Source of the DNA: Planomonospora sp. ID82291
GTDB lineage: Bacteria > Actinomycetota > Actinomycetes > Streptosporangiales > Streptosporangiaceae
Length of the DNA: 64,000 bases
Assembly: GCF_015711645.1 (NCBI RefSeq)
Contig: NZ_JABTEX010000001.1
Location: forward strand, 1,922,001 to 1,986,000
Reading direction: 5' to 3'
The position numbers were made by a program, and so were the translations under genes. This document shows positions 24,331 to 33,082 of the stretch, one piece after another (within the stretch, counting starts at the first letter, position 1; each line of letters begins with the position of its first letter). The notes under the pieces are model-generated. The model made no database searches and was not told the origin of the DNA. It was given only the letters and a program-made list of their open reading frames with translations.

Positions 24331-25949
24331 CGTCGTTCCTCGGGGACCGCTACCGCCTGCTGGAGCGCATCGCGGCGGGCGGCATGGGCGAGGTCTGGCG
24401 GGCCAGGGACGAGCTGCTCGGCCGCGAGGTCGCCGTGAAGCTGCTCCGCCGACACCTCGCGGACGACCCCGCCTTCCGCGGGCGGTTCCGCACCGAGGCG
24501 CGGATCGCCGCCGGGCTGGCCGACCCCGGGATCGCCCAGGTCTTCGACTACGGCGAGGCCGACGACGTCGCCTACCTCGTCATGGAGCTGGTGCCCGGAG
24601 AGTCCCTGGCGGCCGTCCTGGCCCGCAACGGCGCGCTGAGCCCCGAGGTCGTCCTCGACGTGGTGCACCAGACCGCCAGGGGGCTGCACGCCGCGCACGC
24701 CTCCGGGATCATCCACCGCGACGTCAAGCCCGGCAACCTGCTGGTCACCGGGGCCGGCACGATCAAGATCACCGATTTCGGCATCGCCAGGGCGCTGGAG
24801 TCCGCGCACGTCACCCGGACCGGGACCATCCTCGGCACCGCCCAGTACGTCAGCCCCGAGCAGGCGTCCGGCACCGCGCTCACCCCCGCCACCGACCTCT
24901 ACTCGCTGGGCGTCGTGGCCTACGAGTGCCTGGCCGGCCGGCCGCCGTTCACCGCCGACAACCAGGTGGCGATCGCGCTGATGCACCTCAACGACCCGCC
25001 GCCGCCGCTGCCCGCGAGCGTCCCGGGTCCGGTGCGCGACCTGGTCGCGGCGTGCCTGGCCAAGGACCCCGCGCGGCGTCCGGCGAGCGCCCGGGAGCTG
25101 TCGGACCGGGCCTACGTGCTGCGCGAGTCGCTCGCCACCGCGGAGGCCGCGGGCCTGGTCCTGCTCACCGATCCCACCGGGTACCGGGGCCTTCCCGCGG
25201 CGGGGGCCGCACACGGCGCGGAAGGGACCACGCAGGGGGGCGAAGGGGTCGTACGGGGTGCAGAGGACGCCGTACGCCGCGAAGGGGTCGTACGGGGTGC
25301 AGAGGACGCCGTACGCCGCGAAGGGGTCGTACGGGGTGCAGAGGACGCCGTACGCCGCGAAGGGGTCGTACGGGGCGCAGGGGACGCCGTACGCCACGAA
25401 GGGGTCGTACGGGGCACAGGGGATGCACGGGGGGGTGCAGGGGACCCCGTCCGCGGCGAAGGGGCCGCACACGGCGCGGCGGGCACCGTACGGAAGACGG
25501 CCGGCGCCACGCGGGCCGCGCCGCGCCGCACCGGGCTGCGGCGGGCGAGCGCGGTCACCGCGGCGGCCGCGGGCTGCGCCGCCGCCGTCGGGCTGGGCGC
25601 GCTGGCGTTCCAGGAACTGGCCGGCCCGCAGGACAGGCAGGAGTCGGTGGAGCCGTTCACCCCCGAACCGCGGGCCTCCACCCCGTCGGCCGCCACCCCC
25701 GAACGGAGCAGACCTGCGACGATCCGGCCGGCCGTCCCCCCGACCAAGTCGCCCCGACCTTCGCCGTCGCCGTCGGCTACGGTAAGTACGTCGGCCACGC
25801 CCACCGTGCGGCCGACGGCGTCACCGACCCCGAGCCCCACACCGACCACTCCGACCCCGACTCCCCCACCCCCGACGACGACACCGAACCCCACGCCGAC
25901 CGTCACGGCCGAGCCCGACGAGACGGTCCCACCGAATGGGGAGACGTGA
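24327..25949 (+). CDS. pknA: PknA-type membrane Ser/Thr protein kinase with repeat-expanded linker
   Basis: This 540-residue kinase has its catalytic domain at residues about 9-262, with GGMGEVWRARD, VAVKLL, IHRDVKPGNLLV, DFGIARAL and activation loop TRTGTILGTAQYVSPEQ. The juxtamembrane linker (about 290-400) contains five imperfect 13-residue repeats of the type EGVVRGAEDAVRR. A membrane helix lies around VTAAAAGCAAAVGLGALAFQ. The extracellular tail (about 450-540) is Pro/Ser/Thr-rich with no PASTA domain. Position and coupling to pbpA make it the PknA orthologue. Confidence 0.92.
   Translation: MTSFLGDRYRLLERIAAGGMGEVWRARDELLGREVAVKLLRRHLADDPAFRGRFRTEARIAAGLADPGIAQVFDYGEADDVAYLVMELVPGESLAAVLARNGALSPEVVLDVVHQTARGLHAAHASGIIHRDVKPGNLLVTGAGTIKITDFGIARALESAHVTRTGTILGTAQYVSPEQASGTALTPATDLYSLGVVAYECLAGRPPFTADNQVAIALMHLNDPPPPLPASVPGPVRDLVAACLAKDPARRPASARELSDRAYVLRESLATAEAAGLVLLTDPTGYRGLPAAGAAHGAEGTTQGGEGVVRGAEDAVRREGVVRGAEDAVRREGVVRGAEDAVRREGVVRGAGDAVRHEGVVRGTGDARGGAGDPVRGEGAAHGAAGTVRKTAGATRAAPRRTGLRRASAVTAAAAGCAAAVGLGALAFQELAGPQDRQESVEPFTPEPRASTPSAATPERSRPATIRPAVPPTKSPRPSPSPSATVSTSATPTVRPTASPTPSPTPTTPTPTPPPPTTTPNPTPTVTAEPDETVPPNGET
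25242..25436 (+). repeat. 39-bp in-frame tandem repeat within pknA
   Basis: Units begin at 25242, 25281, 25320 and 25359, with a decaying fifth at 25398. The unit starts GAAGGGGTCGTACGGGGTGC and encodes 13 residues (EGVVRGAEDAVRR). The first three copies are nearly identical, so expansion is recent. The array sits between the kinase domain and the membrane helix. Confidence 0.93.
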
Positions 25950-26031
25950 TGCGGGAAGGGGCCGATGATGGACACCGGTGGCCTGAGAGCTCACCGGCAC
26001 CCAAGATGAACGGTAAGGGACAGTGCAGGAA

Positions 26032-27903
26032 ATGACTCAGCCTCGACGCCTAGGCGACCGCTACGAGCTTGACGGCGTCGTCGGGCGTGGCGGCATGGCC
26101 GAGGTCTATCGCGCCCGAGACATCCGGCTGGACCGGATCGTCGCGATCAAGACCCTCCGCGCGGATCTGGCCAGGGACCACACGTTCCAGGCGCGGTTCC
26201 GCCGCGAGGCGCAGTCCGCCGCGTCACTGAACCACCCGTCCATCGTGGCGGTCTACGACACCGGCGAGGACGCCTCCGAGGGCGCCCCCGTGCCGTACAT
26301 CGTGATGGAGTACGTCGACGGCAGCACGCTCCGCGACATCCTTCGGGCCGACCGGCGGCTGCTGCCCGAGCGCGCGGCCGAGCTGGTCGACGGGATCCTG
26401 CGGGCGCTGGACTACAGCCACCGCGGCGGCATCGTGCACCGGGACATCAAGCCGGCGAACATCATGATCACCCGCAACGGCGACGTCAAGGTCATGGACT
26501 TCGGCATCGCCCGCGCGATGGCCGACTCCGCGGCGACCATGACGCAGACCGCCCAGGTGATCGGCACCGCGCAGTACCTCTCGCCGGAGCAGGCCCGGGG
26601 CGAGCGGGTCGACGCCCGCAGCGACATCTACTCCACCGGCTGCGTGCTGTACGAGCTGCTGACCGGGCAGCCGCCGTTCACCGGCGACTCGCCGGTGGCG
26701 ATCGCCTACCAGCACGTCCGCGAGGACCCGATCCCGCCGTCGCAGATCGACCCGGAGATCCCCGCGTGGGCCGACGCCATCGTGCTCAAGGCGATGGCCA
26801 AGGACCCGGCGCACCGCTACCAGAGCGCCGGGGAGATGCGGGCCGACATCCAGCGGGCCCTGCAGGGCATGCCGATGGACGCCCAGACGATGGCGCTGGC
26901 CAACAACTACGGCGCGGCCACCCGGACCATGCAGCAGCCCGGTCCGGGCGGACCCGCCACCCAGCGCACCACCGCCGTCCCGGCCTACGAGTACGGCACC
27001 GAGGACGGCGGCGCCGGGCGGGGCGAGCGCGGGCGCCGGCGCGCCCAGGGCGGCAACACCGCGCTCAAGACCGCCGCGTGGATCGTGATCCCGCTCCTGG
27101 TGATCGGCGCCTTCATCGGCGTGGGCTACCAGTTCCTCAGCGCCCCGGGCACGCCCACGGGCGAGGGCCAGGTGACGATCCCCGCGCTGGCCTCGCAGAC
27201 GGAGGAGGCGGCGGCCAAGCAGCTCGGCGACCTCGGGCTGAAGGTCAAGAAGACCGAGGTGTTCAGCGAGGAGCAGCCGAAGGGCGCGGTCATCGAGACC
27301 AAGCCGGCGGCCGGCGCCAAGGTGGACAAGGGCACCGAGGTGGAGGTCGTCGTCTCCAAGGGCGTGGAGCGGGTCACGGTGCCCGACGTGGTCGGCAAGA
27401 CCGTGGAGGAGGCCACCGCCGCGCTCAAGGACAAGGGCTTCGAGGTGGACGTGCTGACCAAGGCGTCCTCCCGCCCGCAGGGCGTCGTCCTGGAGAGCGA
27501 CCCGGCGGCGGGCAAGAAGGCCGCCAAGGGCGGGACCGTCCGCATCTACGTCCCCAAGGAGGCCGTCGAGGTCCCGAGCGTCGTCGACCTCAACGTGTCC
27601 GACGCGACCTCGGCCCTCAAGGAGGCGAACTTCAAGGTGAAGGTCGTCGAGCAGCCGAGCGACCGGCCCGAGGGCACCGTCCTCAGCCAGACCCCCGGCG
27701 CGGGGGCGAAGGTCCAGCCGGGCACCACGATCACGCTGGTCGTCTCCAGCGGGCAGCCGCCGGTGCCGACGGAGGAGCCGAGCCTGCCGACCGACGACCC
27801 GAGTCTCCCGACCGACCAGCCGACCGACGAGCAGCCGGACGTGCCGAGCGACGAGCCGACCGACGACCCGTTCTTCGACAGCCCCGACGGCGAGAACGGC
27901 TGA
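26032..27903 (+). CDS. pknB: PknB: PASTA-domain Ser/Thr protein kinase
   Basis: The ~623-residue kinase has its catalytic domain at residues about 8-275 (GRGGMAEVYRARD, VAIKTLR, VHRDIKPANIMI, DFGIARAM, activation loop MTQTAQVIGTAQYLSPEQ), one membrane helix (AAWIVIPLLVIGAFIGVGY) and three PASTA repeats (about 385-580), fewer than the four of M. tuberculosis PknB. PASTA domains sense muropeptides or lipid II. The tail is rich in PTDDPSLPTDQP-type repeats. I chose the ATG at 26032, about 11 bases from AAGGGA; a GTG at 26023 is also in frame. The gap after pknA is 82 bases. Confidence 0.95.
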   Translation: MTQPRRLGDRYELDGVVGRGGMAEVYRARDIRLDRIVAIKTLRADLARDHTFQARFRREAQSAASLNHPSIVAVYDTGEDASEGAPVPYIVMEYVDGSTLRDILRADRRLLPERAAELVDGILRALDYSHRGGIVHRDIKPANIMITRNGDVKVMDFGIARAMADSAATMTQTAQVIGTAQYLSPEQARGERVDARSDIYSTGCVLYELLTGQPPFTGDSPVAIAYQHVREDPIPPSQIDPEIPAWADAIVLKAMAKDPAHRYQSAGEMRADIQRALQGMPMDAQTMALANNYGAATRTMQQPGPGGPATQRTTAVPAYEYGTEDGGAGRGERGRRRAQGGNTALKTAAWIVIPLLVIGAFIGVGYQFLSAPGTPTGEGQVTIPALASQTEEAAAKQLGDLGLKVKKTEVFSEEQPKGAVIETKPAAGAKVDKGTEVEVVVSKGVERVTVPDVVGKTVEEATAALKDKGFEVDVLTKASSRPQGVVLESDPAAGKKAAKGGTVRIYVPKEAVEVPSVVDLNVSDATSALKEANFKVKVVEQPSDRPEGTVLSQTPGAGAKVQPGTTITLVVSSGQPPVPTEEPSLPTDDPSLPTDQPTDEQPDVPSDEPTDDPFFDSPDGENG

Positions 27904-27923
27904 CCGGCCGCAGGACAGGAGAA

Positions 27924-27962
27924 GAGCCCTTCCGCCACTCGGGGGCGATGGCGGAAGGGCTC
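27924..27962. terminator. Bidirectional hairpin between pknB and pabA
   Basis: Perfect 14-bp arms (GAGCCCTTCCGCCA and its complement) flank an 11-base loop. It lies 20 bases after the pknB stop and 30 bases from the end of the converging glutamine amidotransferase gene, so it likely serves both. Confidence 0.85.
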
Positions 27963-27992
27963 ACCGATTAGTCGCACGCGGCCCGCGCGGCG

Positions 27993-28565
27993 TTACACGA
28001 GCCGCCCGAGCCAGTTCCCGAGCAGCCGGTGCCCGTGCTCGGAGATCACCGATTCCGGGTGGAACTGCACGCCCTCGACCGGCGCCGTGCGGTGTCGGAG
28101 CCCCATGATCACGCCGTCGTCCGCGGTCGCGCTGACCTCCAGGACCTCCGGCACCGTACCGGCCAGTACGGCCAGCGAGTGGTAGCGCGTCATGGTGACC
28201 GGGGAGGGCAGCCCGGCGAAGACCCCGCGTCCGTCGTGGGAGATCGCGCTCGTCCGGCCGTGCATCAGCTCCGGGGCCCGTGTGACGGTGGCGCCGTGGG
28301 CGACCGCGATGGCCTGGTGGCCCAGGCAGACGCCGAGCAGCGGCAGGCCGCGGACCTCGCAGTGGCGGACCAGCGGGAGGCTCACCCCGGCGTCCTCGGG
28401 AGCGCCGGGGCCGGGGCTGATCAGGACTCCGTCGAATCCCGCCGTGTCCTCGACCGCCACGTGGTCGCGCGGGCGCACGTCGCAGACGGCGCCGAGCTCG
28501 CGGAGGTACTGGACGATGGTGTGCACGAAGCTGTCGTGGTTGTCCACGACGAGGACGCGGGTCAT
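27993..28565 (-). CDS. pabA: Anthranilate/aminodeoxychorismate synthase glutamine amidotransferase subunit
   Basis: A 190-residue class I glutamine amidotransferase starting MTRVLVVDNHDSFVHTIVQY. The nucleophile Cys is in LLGVCLGHQAIA and the His/Glu pair in VQFHPESVISEHG. It supplies ammonia to PabB or TrpE for folate or tryptophan synthesis. Its place between pknB and crgA is the actinobacterial norm (called trpG or pabA in different genomes); the sequence alone does not separate the two roles. I used the ATG at 28565. Confidence 0.9.
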   Translation of the reverse strand: MTRVLVVDNHDSFVHTIVQYLRELGAVCDVRPRDHVAVEDTAGFDGVLISPGPGAPEDAGVSLPLVRHCEVRGLPLLGVCLGHQAIAVAHGATVTRAPELMHGRTSAISHDGRGVFAGLPSPVTMTRYHSLAVLAGTVPEVLEVSATADDGVIMGLRHRTAPVEGVQFHPESVISEHGHRLLGNWLGRLV

Positions 28566-28790
28566 CGTGCCACGACCGGTCGGCCGGGGAGGATCTGCGC
28601 TTCGAACCGGGAGGACACGACATATCAGACTATGTCCACCCAGCGACCGGTCCGTCCGAGGCGGGAAAGCCTGCGCCCACGGGATCGCCATGTCCCATCT
28701 GCGCCGACTATCCTTGCTCACCAGCGACTACGCTAGCCGACAGAGCCTGCGCACGATCCGGATCGCGCAGGGGTGACGCAGGAGAGCCCA

Positions 28791-29036
28791 GTGCCCAAGC
28801 CCAAGACTCGCAAGAAGGCGGTCTACACCCCGCCGAAGACGACCCAGCAGGTCAAGATGAGCCCGCGCTGGCTGGCGCCGGTCATGGTGGCCTGCTGGAT
28901 CATCGGCATCCTGTGGATCTCCATCTACTACGTGGCGCCCGACGCGCCGCTGCTCGGGACGCTCGCCAACTGGAACCTGCTCATCGGGTTCGGTTTCATC
29001 ATCTTCGGTGTGATCCTCTCGACCCGCTGGCGTTAG
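28791..29036 (+). CDS. crgA: CrgA: cell division protein
   Basis: An 81-residue protein starting MPKPKTRKKAVYTPPK from a GTG with GGAG 5-6 bases upstream. It has two membrane helices (WLAPVMVACWIIGILWISIY and WNLLIGFGFIIFGVILSTRW). CrgA coordinates division and FtsZ-ring or PBP recruitment in actinobacteria and delays septation in Streptomyces. An in-frame GTG at 28773 would add six residues but lacks family support. Confidence 0.94.
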   Translation: MPKPKTRKKAVYTPPKTTQQVKMSPRWLAPVMVACWIIGILWISIYYVAPDAPLLGTLANWNLLIGFGFIIFGVILSTRWR

Positions 29037-29086
29037 GACTTTCCACAGGGCTGTCCACACCCTGGGGACGCGCCGGGGTGTGGATC

Positions 29087-29962
29087 TCAGCCGGTGAGGC
29101 CGTAGAAGGCGTCGAAGGCGTACGGCGGCAGCAGCGCGACCACGGCGACCAGGAGCAGCACGACCGCCGCGCAGCCGGCGAGCTGGACCGCGGTGCGGTT
29201 CCGGGCCGGGGCGTGGACGAGGACCGCGGCGACCACGACGCCGGTGACCAGGCCGCCGAGATGACCCTGCCAGCTGATCCCGGGGATCGTGAACGTGATC
29301 ACCACGTTGATGCCGATCAGCCAGAGCACCCCGCGGACGTCGTAGCCGAGTTTGCGGGAGACCACGAAGAGCGCGCCGAACATGCCGTAGATCGCTCCCG
29401 ACGCGCCCACCGCGGCGATGCCGAAGAGGTAGACCGCGACCGAGCCGCCGAGCGCGGAGAGCAGGTAGAGCGCCAGGAAGCGCAGCGAGCCGAGGCGGCG
29501 CTCCAGCTCGGGGCCGATGGCGTAGAGCGCCCACATGTTGAACAGGATGTGGGTGAGCGCGAAGCCTCCCCCGTCGAGCGGGGAGTGCAGGAAGGCGCCG
29601 GTGATCAGGCGCCACCACTCGCCTCTGTAGGCGACGTCCCCCGACGACATGGCCAGGGCGCTGAGAACCTGGTCGGAGACGTTCTCCGCGATGTAGGCCA
29701 GCACGTTGAGGACCAGCAGTCCCCAGGTGACGTAGGGCGTGGCGACCGCCCCTCCGCCGAACACCGCCTGCGCCTGCCGCACGCCCCTGTTGCCCTCGGC
29801 CACGCACTCGGGGCACTGGAAGCCGACCGCCGCGTCGCGCATGCAGTCGGGGCAGATGGGCCGCTCGCAGCGCTGGCAGCGCACGTAGGTCTCGCGATCC
29901 GGATGGCGGTGGCAGGTGGGAACGGCCTGGGCCCCGGACTCGCCGGGGGGCTGGGTGGTCAT
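29087..29962 (-). CDS. Rhomboid-family intramembrane serine protease
   Basis: The 291-residue protein begins with a cytoplasmic zinc-ribbon-like section with CxxC pairs (CQRCERPICPDCMRDAAVGF, CPEC). A six-helix rhomboid domain follows. The catalytic Ser is in GASGAIYGMFGALFV and the His in WQGHLGGLVTGVV; the HILFNMWALY motif supplies the conserved His/Asn of the oxyanion region. Substrates are unknown. Its place near crgA and ppiA is conserved in actinobacteria. Confidence 0.92.
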   Translation of the reverse strand: MTTQPPGESGAQAVPTCHRHPDRETYVRCQRCERPICPDCMRDAAVGFQCPECVAEGNRGVRQAQAVFGGGAVATPYVTWGLLVLNVLAYIAENVSDQVLSALAMSSGDVAYRGEWWRLITGAFLHSPLDGGGFALTHILFNMWALYAIGPELERRLGSLRFLALYLLSALGGSVAVYLFGIAAVGASGAIYGMFGALFVVSRKLGYDVRGVLWLIGINVVITFTIPGISWQGHLGGLVTGVVVAAVLVHAPARNRTAVQLAGCAAVVLLLVAVVALLPPYAFDAFYGLTG

Positions 29963-30069
29963 GACGCGTCGGCGACCCTTTCGACCGTGCTCGGATCCTC
30001 ACCCAACCCTATGCAGATTTCCGGGCGCCCGTGCGCGGCGGCCGTCACCGCGGCCGCCGCACGGACGGT

Positions 30070-30606
30070 TCAGCCCTGGACGCGGTCGATCGTGACGCTC
30101 TCCAGCACGACCGGGTCGACGGGACGGTCGCCGGGGCCCGTGGGCGTCTTGGCGATGGCGTCGACGACGTCCTGGCCCTCGACGACCTCGCCGAAGATGG
30201 TGTGCCGGCCGTTCAGGTGCGGCGTGGGCACCACGGTGATGAAGAACTGCGAGCCGTTGGTGCCGCGGCCCATCTGGATGCCGGCGTTGGCCATGGCGAG
30301 CAGGTAGGGGCGGTTGAAGTAGAGGTCCGGGTGGATCTCGTCGTCGAACGTGTAGCCGGGACCGCCGATGCCCTGGCCCAGGGGGTCGCCGCCCTGGATC
30401 ATGAAGCCGTCGATGACCCGGTGGAAGACGGTGCCGTCGTAGAGCCGGTCGGTGGTCTTCTGGCCGGTCTCGGGGTGCGTCCACTCGCGGGTGCCCTCGG
30501 CCAGCTCCACGAAGTTGCGCACGGTCTTGGGCGCGTGGTCCGGGAAGAGCTGCACCTTCACGGTGCCGCGGTTCGTGTTCAGGGTAGCGATCAACTTCTC
30601 AGCCAC
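30070..30606 (-). CDS. ppiA: Cyclophilin-type peptidyl-prolyl cis-trans isomerase
   Basis: A 178-residue cyclophilin with no signal peptide, so cytoplasmic. Typical motifs are FHRVIDGFMIQGGDPLGQGI, the NAGIQMGRGTNGSQFFI segment and RHTIFGEVVEGQDVVDAIAK. It catalyses proline isomerisation in protein folding. It corresponds to mycobacterial ppiA by position and length. Confidence 0.94.
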   Translation of the reverse strand: MAEKLIATLNTNRGTVKVQLFPDHAPKTVRNFVELAEGTREWTHPETGQKTTDRLYDGTVFHRVIDGFMIQGGDPLGQGIGGPGYTFDDEIHPDLYFNRPYLLAMANAGIQMGRGTNGSQFFITVVPTPHLNGRHTIFGEVVEGQDVVDAIAKTPTGPGDRPVDPVVLESVTIDRVQG

Positions 30607-30785
30607 GGTCGGGCTGCCCCCTTCAGGTAATCACGCAGGGCCTGCCTCAGGCGCTGCATTCGTGCCGTTCTGCTAACTATGGCCGTCACCGGCCCGTCAA
30701 CATCCTCCCACGGCCGGTCATGATTGAGCCGCTTTCGAGCGGGAAGGGGTCGCTGCGGGGCCCCAACGACAGGGGAGGAGTTGCC

Positions 30786-31409
30786 GTGCCTCTTGCAACA
30801 CTGTTTGGAAAGCGCACCACCAGCATGGTTCCGGAGACCCGGATGCGACTGGCCAAGCACCAGGCCATGGTGGCCAGAGACCAGGCCATGCTGCAGATCG
30901 CCCGAGCCGCCGAACGGGTCGGCCCGATGGCCGCACAGGCCCGTGAGGCCGCCCTCAGCGCCGCGGACGAGAAGATCAGCGAGGCCCGCAGGTGGGCCGC
31001 GCCGCAGTTGGACGCCGCCGCGCACACCGTCGAGCAGCAGCTGGCACCCAGGCTGAGCTCGATGTTGTCCCAGGCGGCGACGAAGCTGGATCCCTCACCC
31101 CCGGCCTCGGTCAGGTCCCGCAACTGGCCGATGCTCCTGCTGCTCACCGGCCTCGCGGCCGGAGCGGCGGGTTTCGCGATGTACCGCAAGAGCTCCGACC
31201 AGTGGACCGCCACGATGAAGGACAGCGCGAGCGACGCGTCCCACTGGGTGAGCGACAAGGCGAAGACCGCGGCCGACAAGGTCTCCGGCGTGGCCGGAGG
31301 CGTGAAGTCGAAGGCCGAGGAGTTCAGCCACAAGGCGGAGCCCACGACCGGTGTGACCGGCCAGGGCACCGACGCCGAACGGAGCGAGGTCACCAGGAAC
31401 ATGACCTGA
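30786..31409 (+). CDS. DUF5324 family membrane-associated protein
   Basis: The start is a GTG at 30786 with GGAGGAG just upstream. The 207-residue product has a long amphipathic helical region rich in Ala/Arg/Glu (residues about 15-110), one membrane helix near WPMLLLLTGLAAGAAGFAMY, and a Lys/Ala/Glu-rich helical tail (SDKAKTAADKVSGVAGGVKS), similar to phasin- or apolipoprotein-like helices. This family lies next to ppiA in many actinomycetes. Its function is unknown. Confidence 0.85.
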   Translation: MPLATLFGKRTTSMVPETRMRLAKHQAMVARDQAMLQIARAAERVGPMAAQAREAALSAADEKISEARRWAAPQLDAAAHTVEQQLAPRLSSMLSQAATKLDPSPPASVRSRNWPMLLLLTGLAAGAAGFAMYRKSSDQWTATMKDSASDASHWVSDKAKTAADKVSGVAGGVKSKAEEFSHKAEPTTGVTGQGTDAERSEVTRNMT

Positions 31410-31420
31410 CCCGTGATCGC

Positions 31421-31458
31421 CGCGTACGGCCCGCACCCCGGGGTGCGGGCCGTACGCG
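31421..31458 (+). terminator. Perfect palindrome after DUF5324 gene
   Basis: The 38-base perfect palindrome (arms CGCGTACGGCCCGCACCCC) lies 12 bases after the stop. It would form a 17-19 bp hairpin with a minimal loop. There is no T tract. It probably terminates the DUF5324 transcript. Confidence 0.8.
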
Positions 31459-31467
31459 TGCCGGGGC

Positions 31468-31517
31468 CCGCCGGACGGCCGCACGCACGGGACCGCCGGA
31501 CGGCCGCACGCACGGGA
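31468..31517. repeat. 25-bp tandem duplication
   Basis: Two exact copies of a 25-bp unit beginning CCGCCGGACGGCCGCACGCA, at 31468 and 31493, followed by a partial third. They lie between a terminator palindrome and the end of the next minus-strand gene. Confidence 0.85.
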
Positions 31518-31538
31518 CCGCCCGGCGGCCGGGGGCCG

Positions 31539-32129
31539 TCAGCGCCGCCGCTCGGCGACGCAGATCACGGCTCGCTTGCCGGGCAGCTTCCGCACGCGGG
31601 CGGCGTCCTCGGGGCCGGAGGAGTGGAAGGACCCGGATGAACCGTGGCGCGGGACCGGAACGGCCCGGCCCTTGACGACCTCGCACGGCCCCGCACCGGG
31701 AAACGCCTTCACGCAGCGCAGTTTCCCGCGGGACCTCTCGCCGGGCACCCGGACCTCGTCCCGCCCCTCCCGGTGGACGACATCGCCCCGCTCCGGCACC
31801 CGGGCCTCGGACAGGCCGCCGTCCGGGAGGGCGGGCACCGCGGGCACCGCGGACACCACGTCCTCGTCCCGCACCCGTCCGCGGCCCTCGGCGCGGAGTC
31901 GCTCCGCCTCCGCCTCGGTGAGCGCCCGGGTGACGAATCCCTTCCCGCCCTTGCAGGCGATGGTGACGGTGCCGTCCGGCGGGGTCGCCGGGACGGCGAA
32001 CGAGGAGGTCCCGGAGGAATCGAAGGATTCGGCGGGGGGCGGGGTCACGGCGGCGTTGGCCGCGCCGGTCAGGGTGACCATCAGGGTTCCGGCGGTCACC
32101 GCGGCGGCGGCGAGAAAGCGGATGCGCAT
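31539..32129 (-). CDS. Secreted hypothetical protein
   Basis: I do not recognise this 196-residue protein. It begins with a clear Sec signal peptide (MRIRFLAAAAVTAGTLMVTL, then TGAANAAV with a likely AXA cleavage near residue 27). The mature part is highly charged and has three cysteines (CKGGKGF, LRCVKAF, GPCEVV) that may form disulfides. The C-terminus is Arg-rich. It is divergent from a two-component system, so it may be one of its targets. Confidence 0.65.
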   Translation of the reverse strand: MRIRFLAAAAVTAGTLMVTLTGAANAAVTPPPAESFDSSGTSSFAVPATPPDGTVTIACKGGKGFVTRALTEAEAERLRAEGRGRVRDEDVVSAVPAVPALPDGGLSEARVPERGDVVHREGRDEVRVPGERSRGKLRCVKAFPGAGPCEVVKGRAVPVPRHGSSGSFHSSGPEDAARVRKLPGKRAVICVAERRR

Positions 32130-32310
32130 GTTCGGTTCTCCTCGTCGGGTAGAAGTCCGGTGGGTGCACCGGCCGATGCCCGGCCGGCGTCCGGTGGGGT
32201 GCCGGGCGGAGCCCGGCCGGACGTCCGGCCGGACCCCGGCCTCGGCGCCCGGCCCGGACGCCGAGGCCGGAGGTCCGGCCGGAACGTGCGGTCACACCGT
32301 CCCCCCCGGA

Positions 32311-32351
32311 ACCTGAAGCCGCCCTGAACGCCGCCGAAGCCGGCTTCAGGT
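32311..32351. promoter_or_regulatory. Inverted repeat in the divergent promoter region
   Basis: Perfect 11-base arms (ACCTGAAGCCG and CGGCTTCAGGT) separated by 19 bases lie 62 bases before the response-regulator start. They are a candidate regulator-binding site serving the two-component operon, the secreted protein, or both. The rest of the 283-base gap (32130-32412) is dominated by CCGG-rich simple sequence. Confidence 0.45.
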
Positions 32352-32412
32352 TCTTCCGCCCCGCCCCGCCTTCTTCAGCGGGGCTTTAGGTCGCGTACGG
32401 CACGCTGGCGCC

Positions 32413-33081
32413 ATGCGCGTGCTGCTGGTGGAGGACGAGAAGCGCCTGGCCGGCCTGCTGAAGGGCGGGCTGGCCGGCGAGGGGTTCGCAGTGGACGTCG
32501 CCCACGACGGGCGGGAGGGGTTGTGGATGGCCGGGGAGAATCCCTACGACGTGATCGTGCTCGACGTCATGCTGCCCCGGATGAACGGCTACACCGTCTG
32601 CTCGCGGCTCCGCGACGCGGAGAACTGGACGCCGATCCTGATGCTCACCGCCAAGGACGGCGAGCACGACGAGGCCGAGGCGCTGGACACCGGCGCCGAC
32701 GACTTCCTGTCCAAGCCGTTCTCCTACGTCGTCCTGCTGGCCCGGCTGCGCGCCCTGGTCCGCCGGGGCGGCCGGGCCCGGCCTGCCTCGATCCGGGTCG
32801 GCGACCTGGTCGTCGACCCGGCGGGGCTGCGCTGCCACCGGAGCGGGGTGGAGATCCCCCTCACCCCGAAGGAGTTCGCGGTCCTGCACGGCCTGGCCCG
32901 CAGGCAGGGCGAGGTGGTCTCCAAGGGCGAACTGCTCGCCCAGGCGTGGGACTTCGCCTACGACGGGGACCCGAACATCGTCGAGGTCTACGTCAGCGCG
33001 CTCCGCCGGAAGATCGACGCCCCGTTCGGCCGGTCGTCCCTGGTGACCGTGCGCGGCGCCGGATACCGGCTGGAGGCCTGA
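32413..33081 (+). CDS. OmpR/PhoB-family response regulator
   Basis: A 222-residue regulator. The receiver domain (1-115) has the acidic pair VEDEK, the phospho-acceptor Asp in DVIVLDVMLPRMNGY and the switch Lys in LSKPFSY. The winged-helix DNA-binding domain (about 125-220) has LTPKEFAVLHGLARRQGEVV and ends VTVRGAGYRLEA. It partners the histidine kinase one base downstream. Confidence 0.93.
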   Translation: MRVLLVEDEKRLAGLLKGGLAGEGFAVDVAHDGREGLWMAGENPYDVIVLDVMLPRMNGYTVCSRLRDAENWTPILMLTAKDGEHDEAEALDTGADDFLSKPFSYVVLLARLRALVRRGGRARPASIRVGDLVVDPAGLRCHRSGVEIPLTPKEFAVLHGLARRQGEVVSKGELLAQAWDFAYDGDPNIVEVYVSALRRKIDAPFGRSSLVTVRGAGYRLEA

Positions 33082-33082
33082 G

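Noticed and set aside
23739-25472. 577-codon minus-strand frame with striking CTPYDPFAAYGVL repeats
   Set aside because: It is antisense to pbpA and pknA. The repeats merely mirror the 39-bp repeat of pknA, and there is no RBS or domain.
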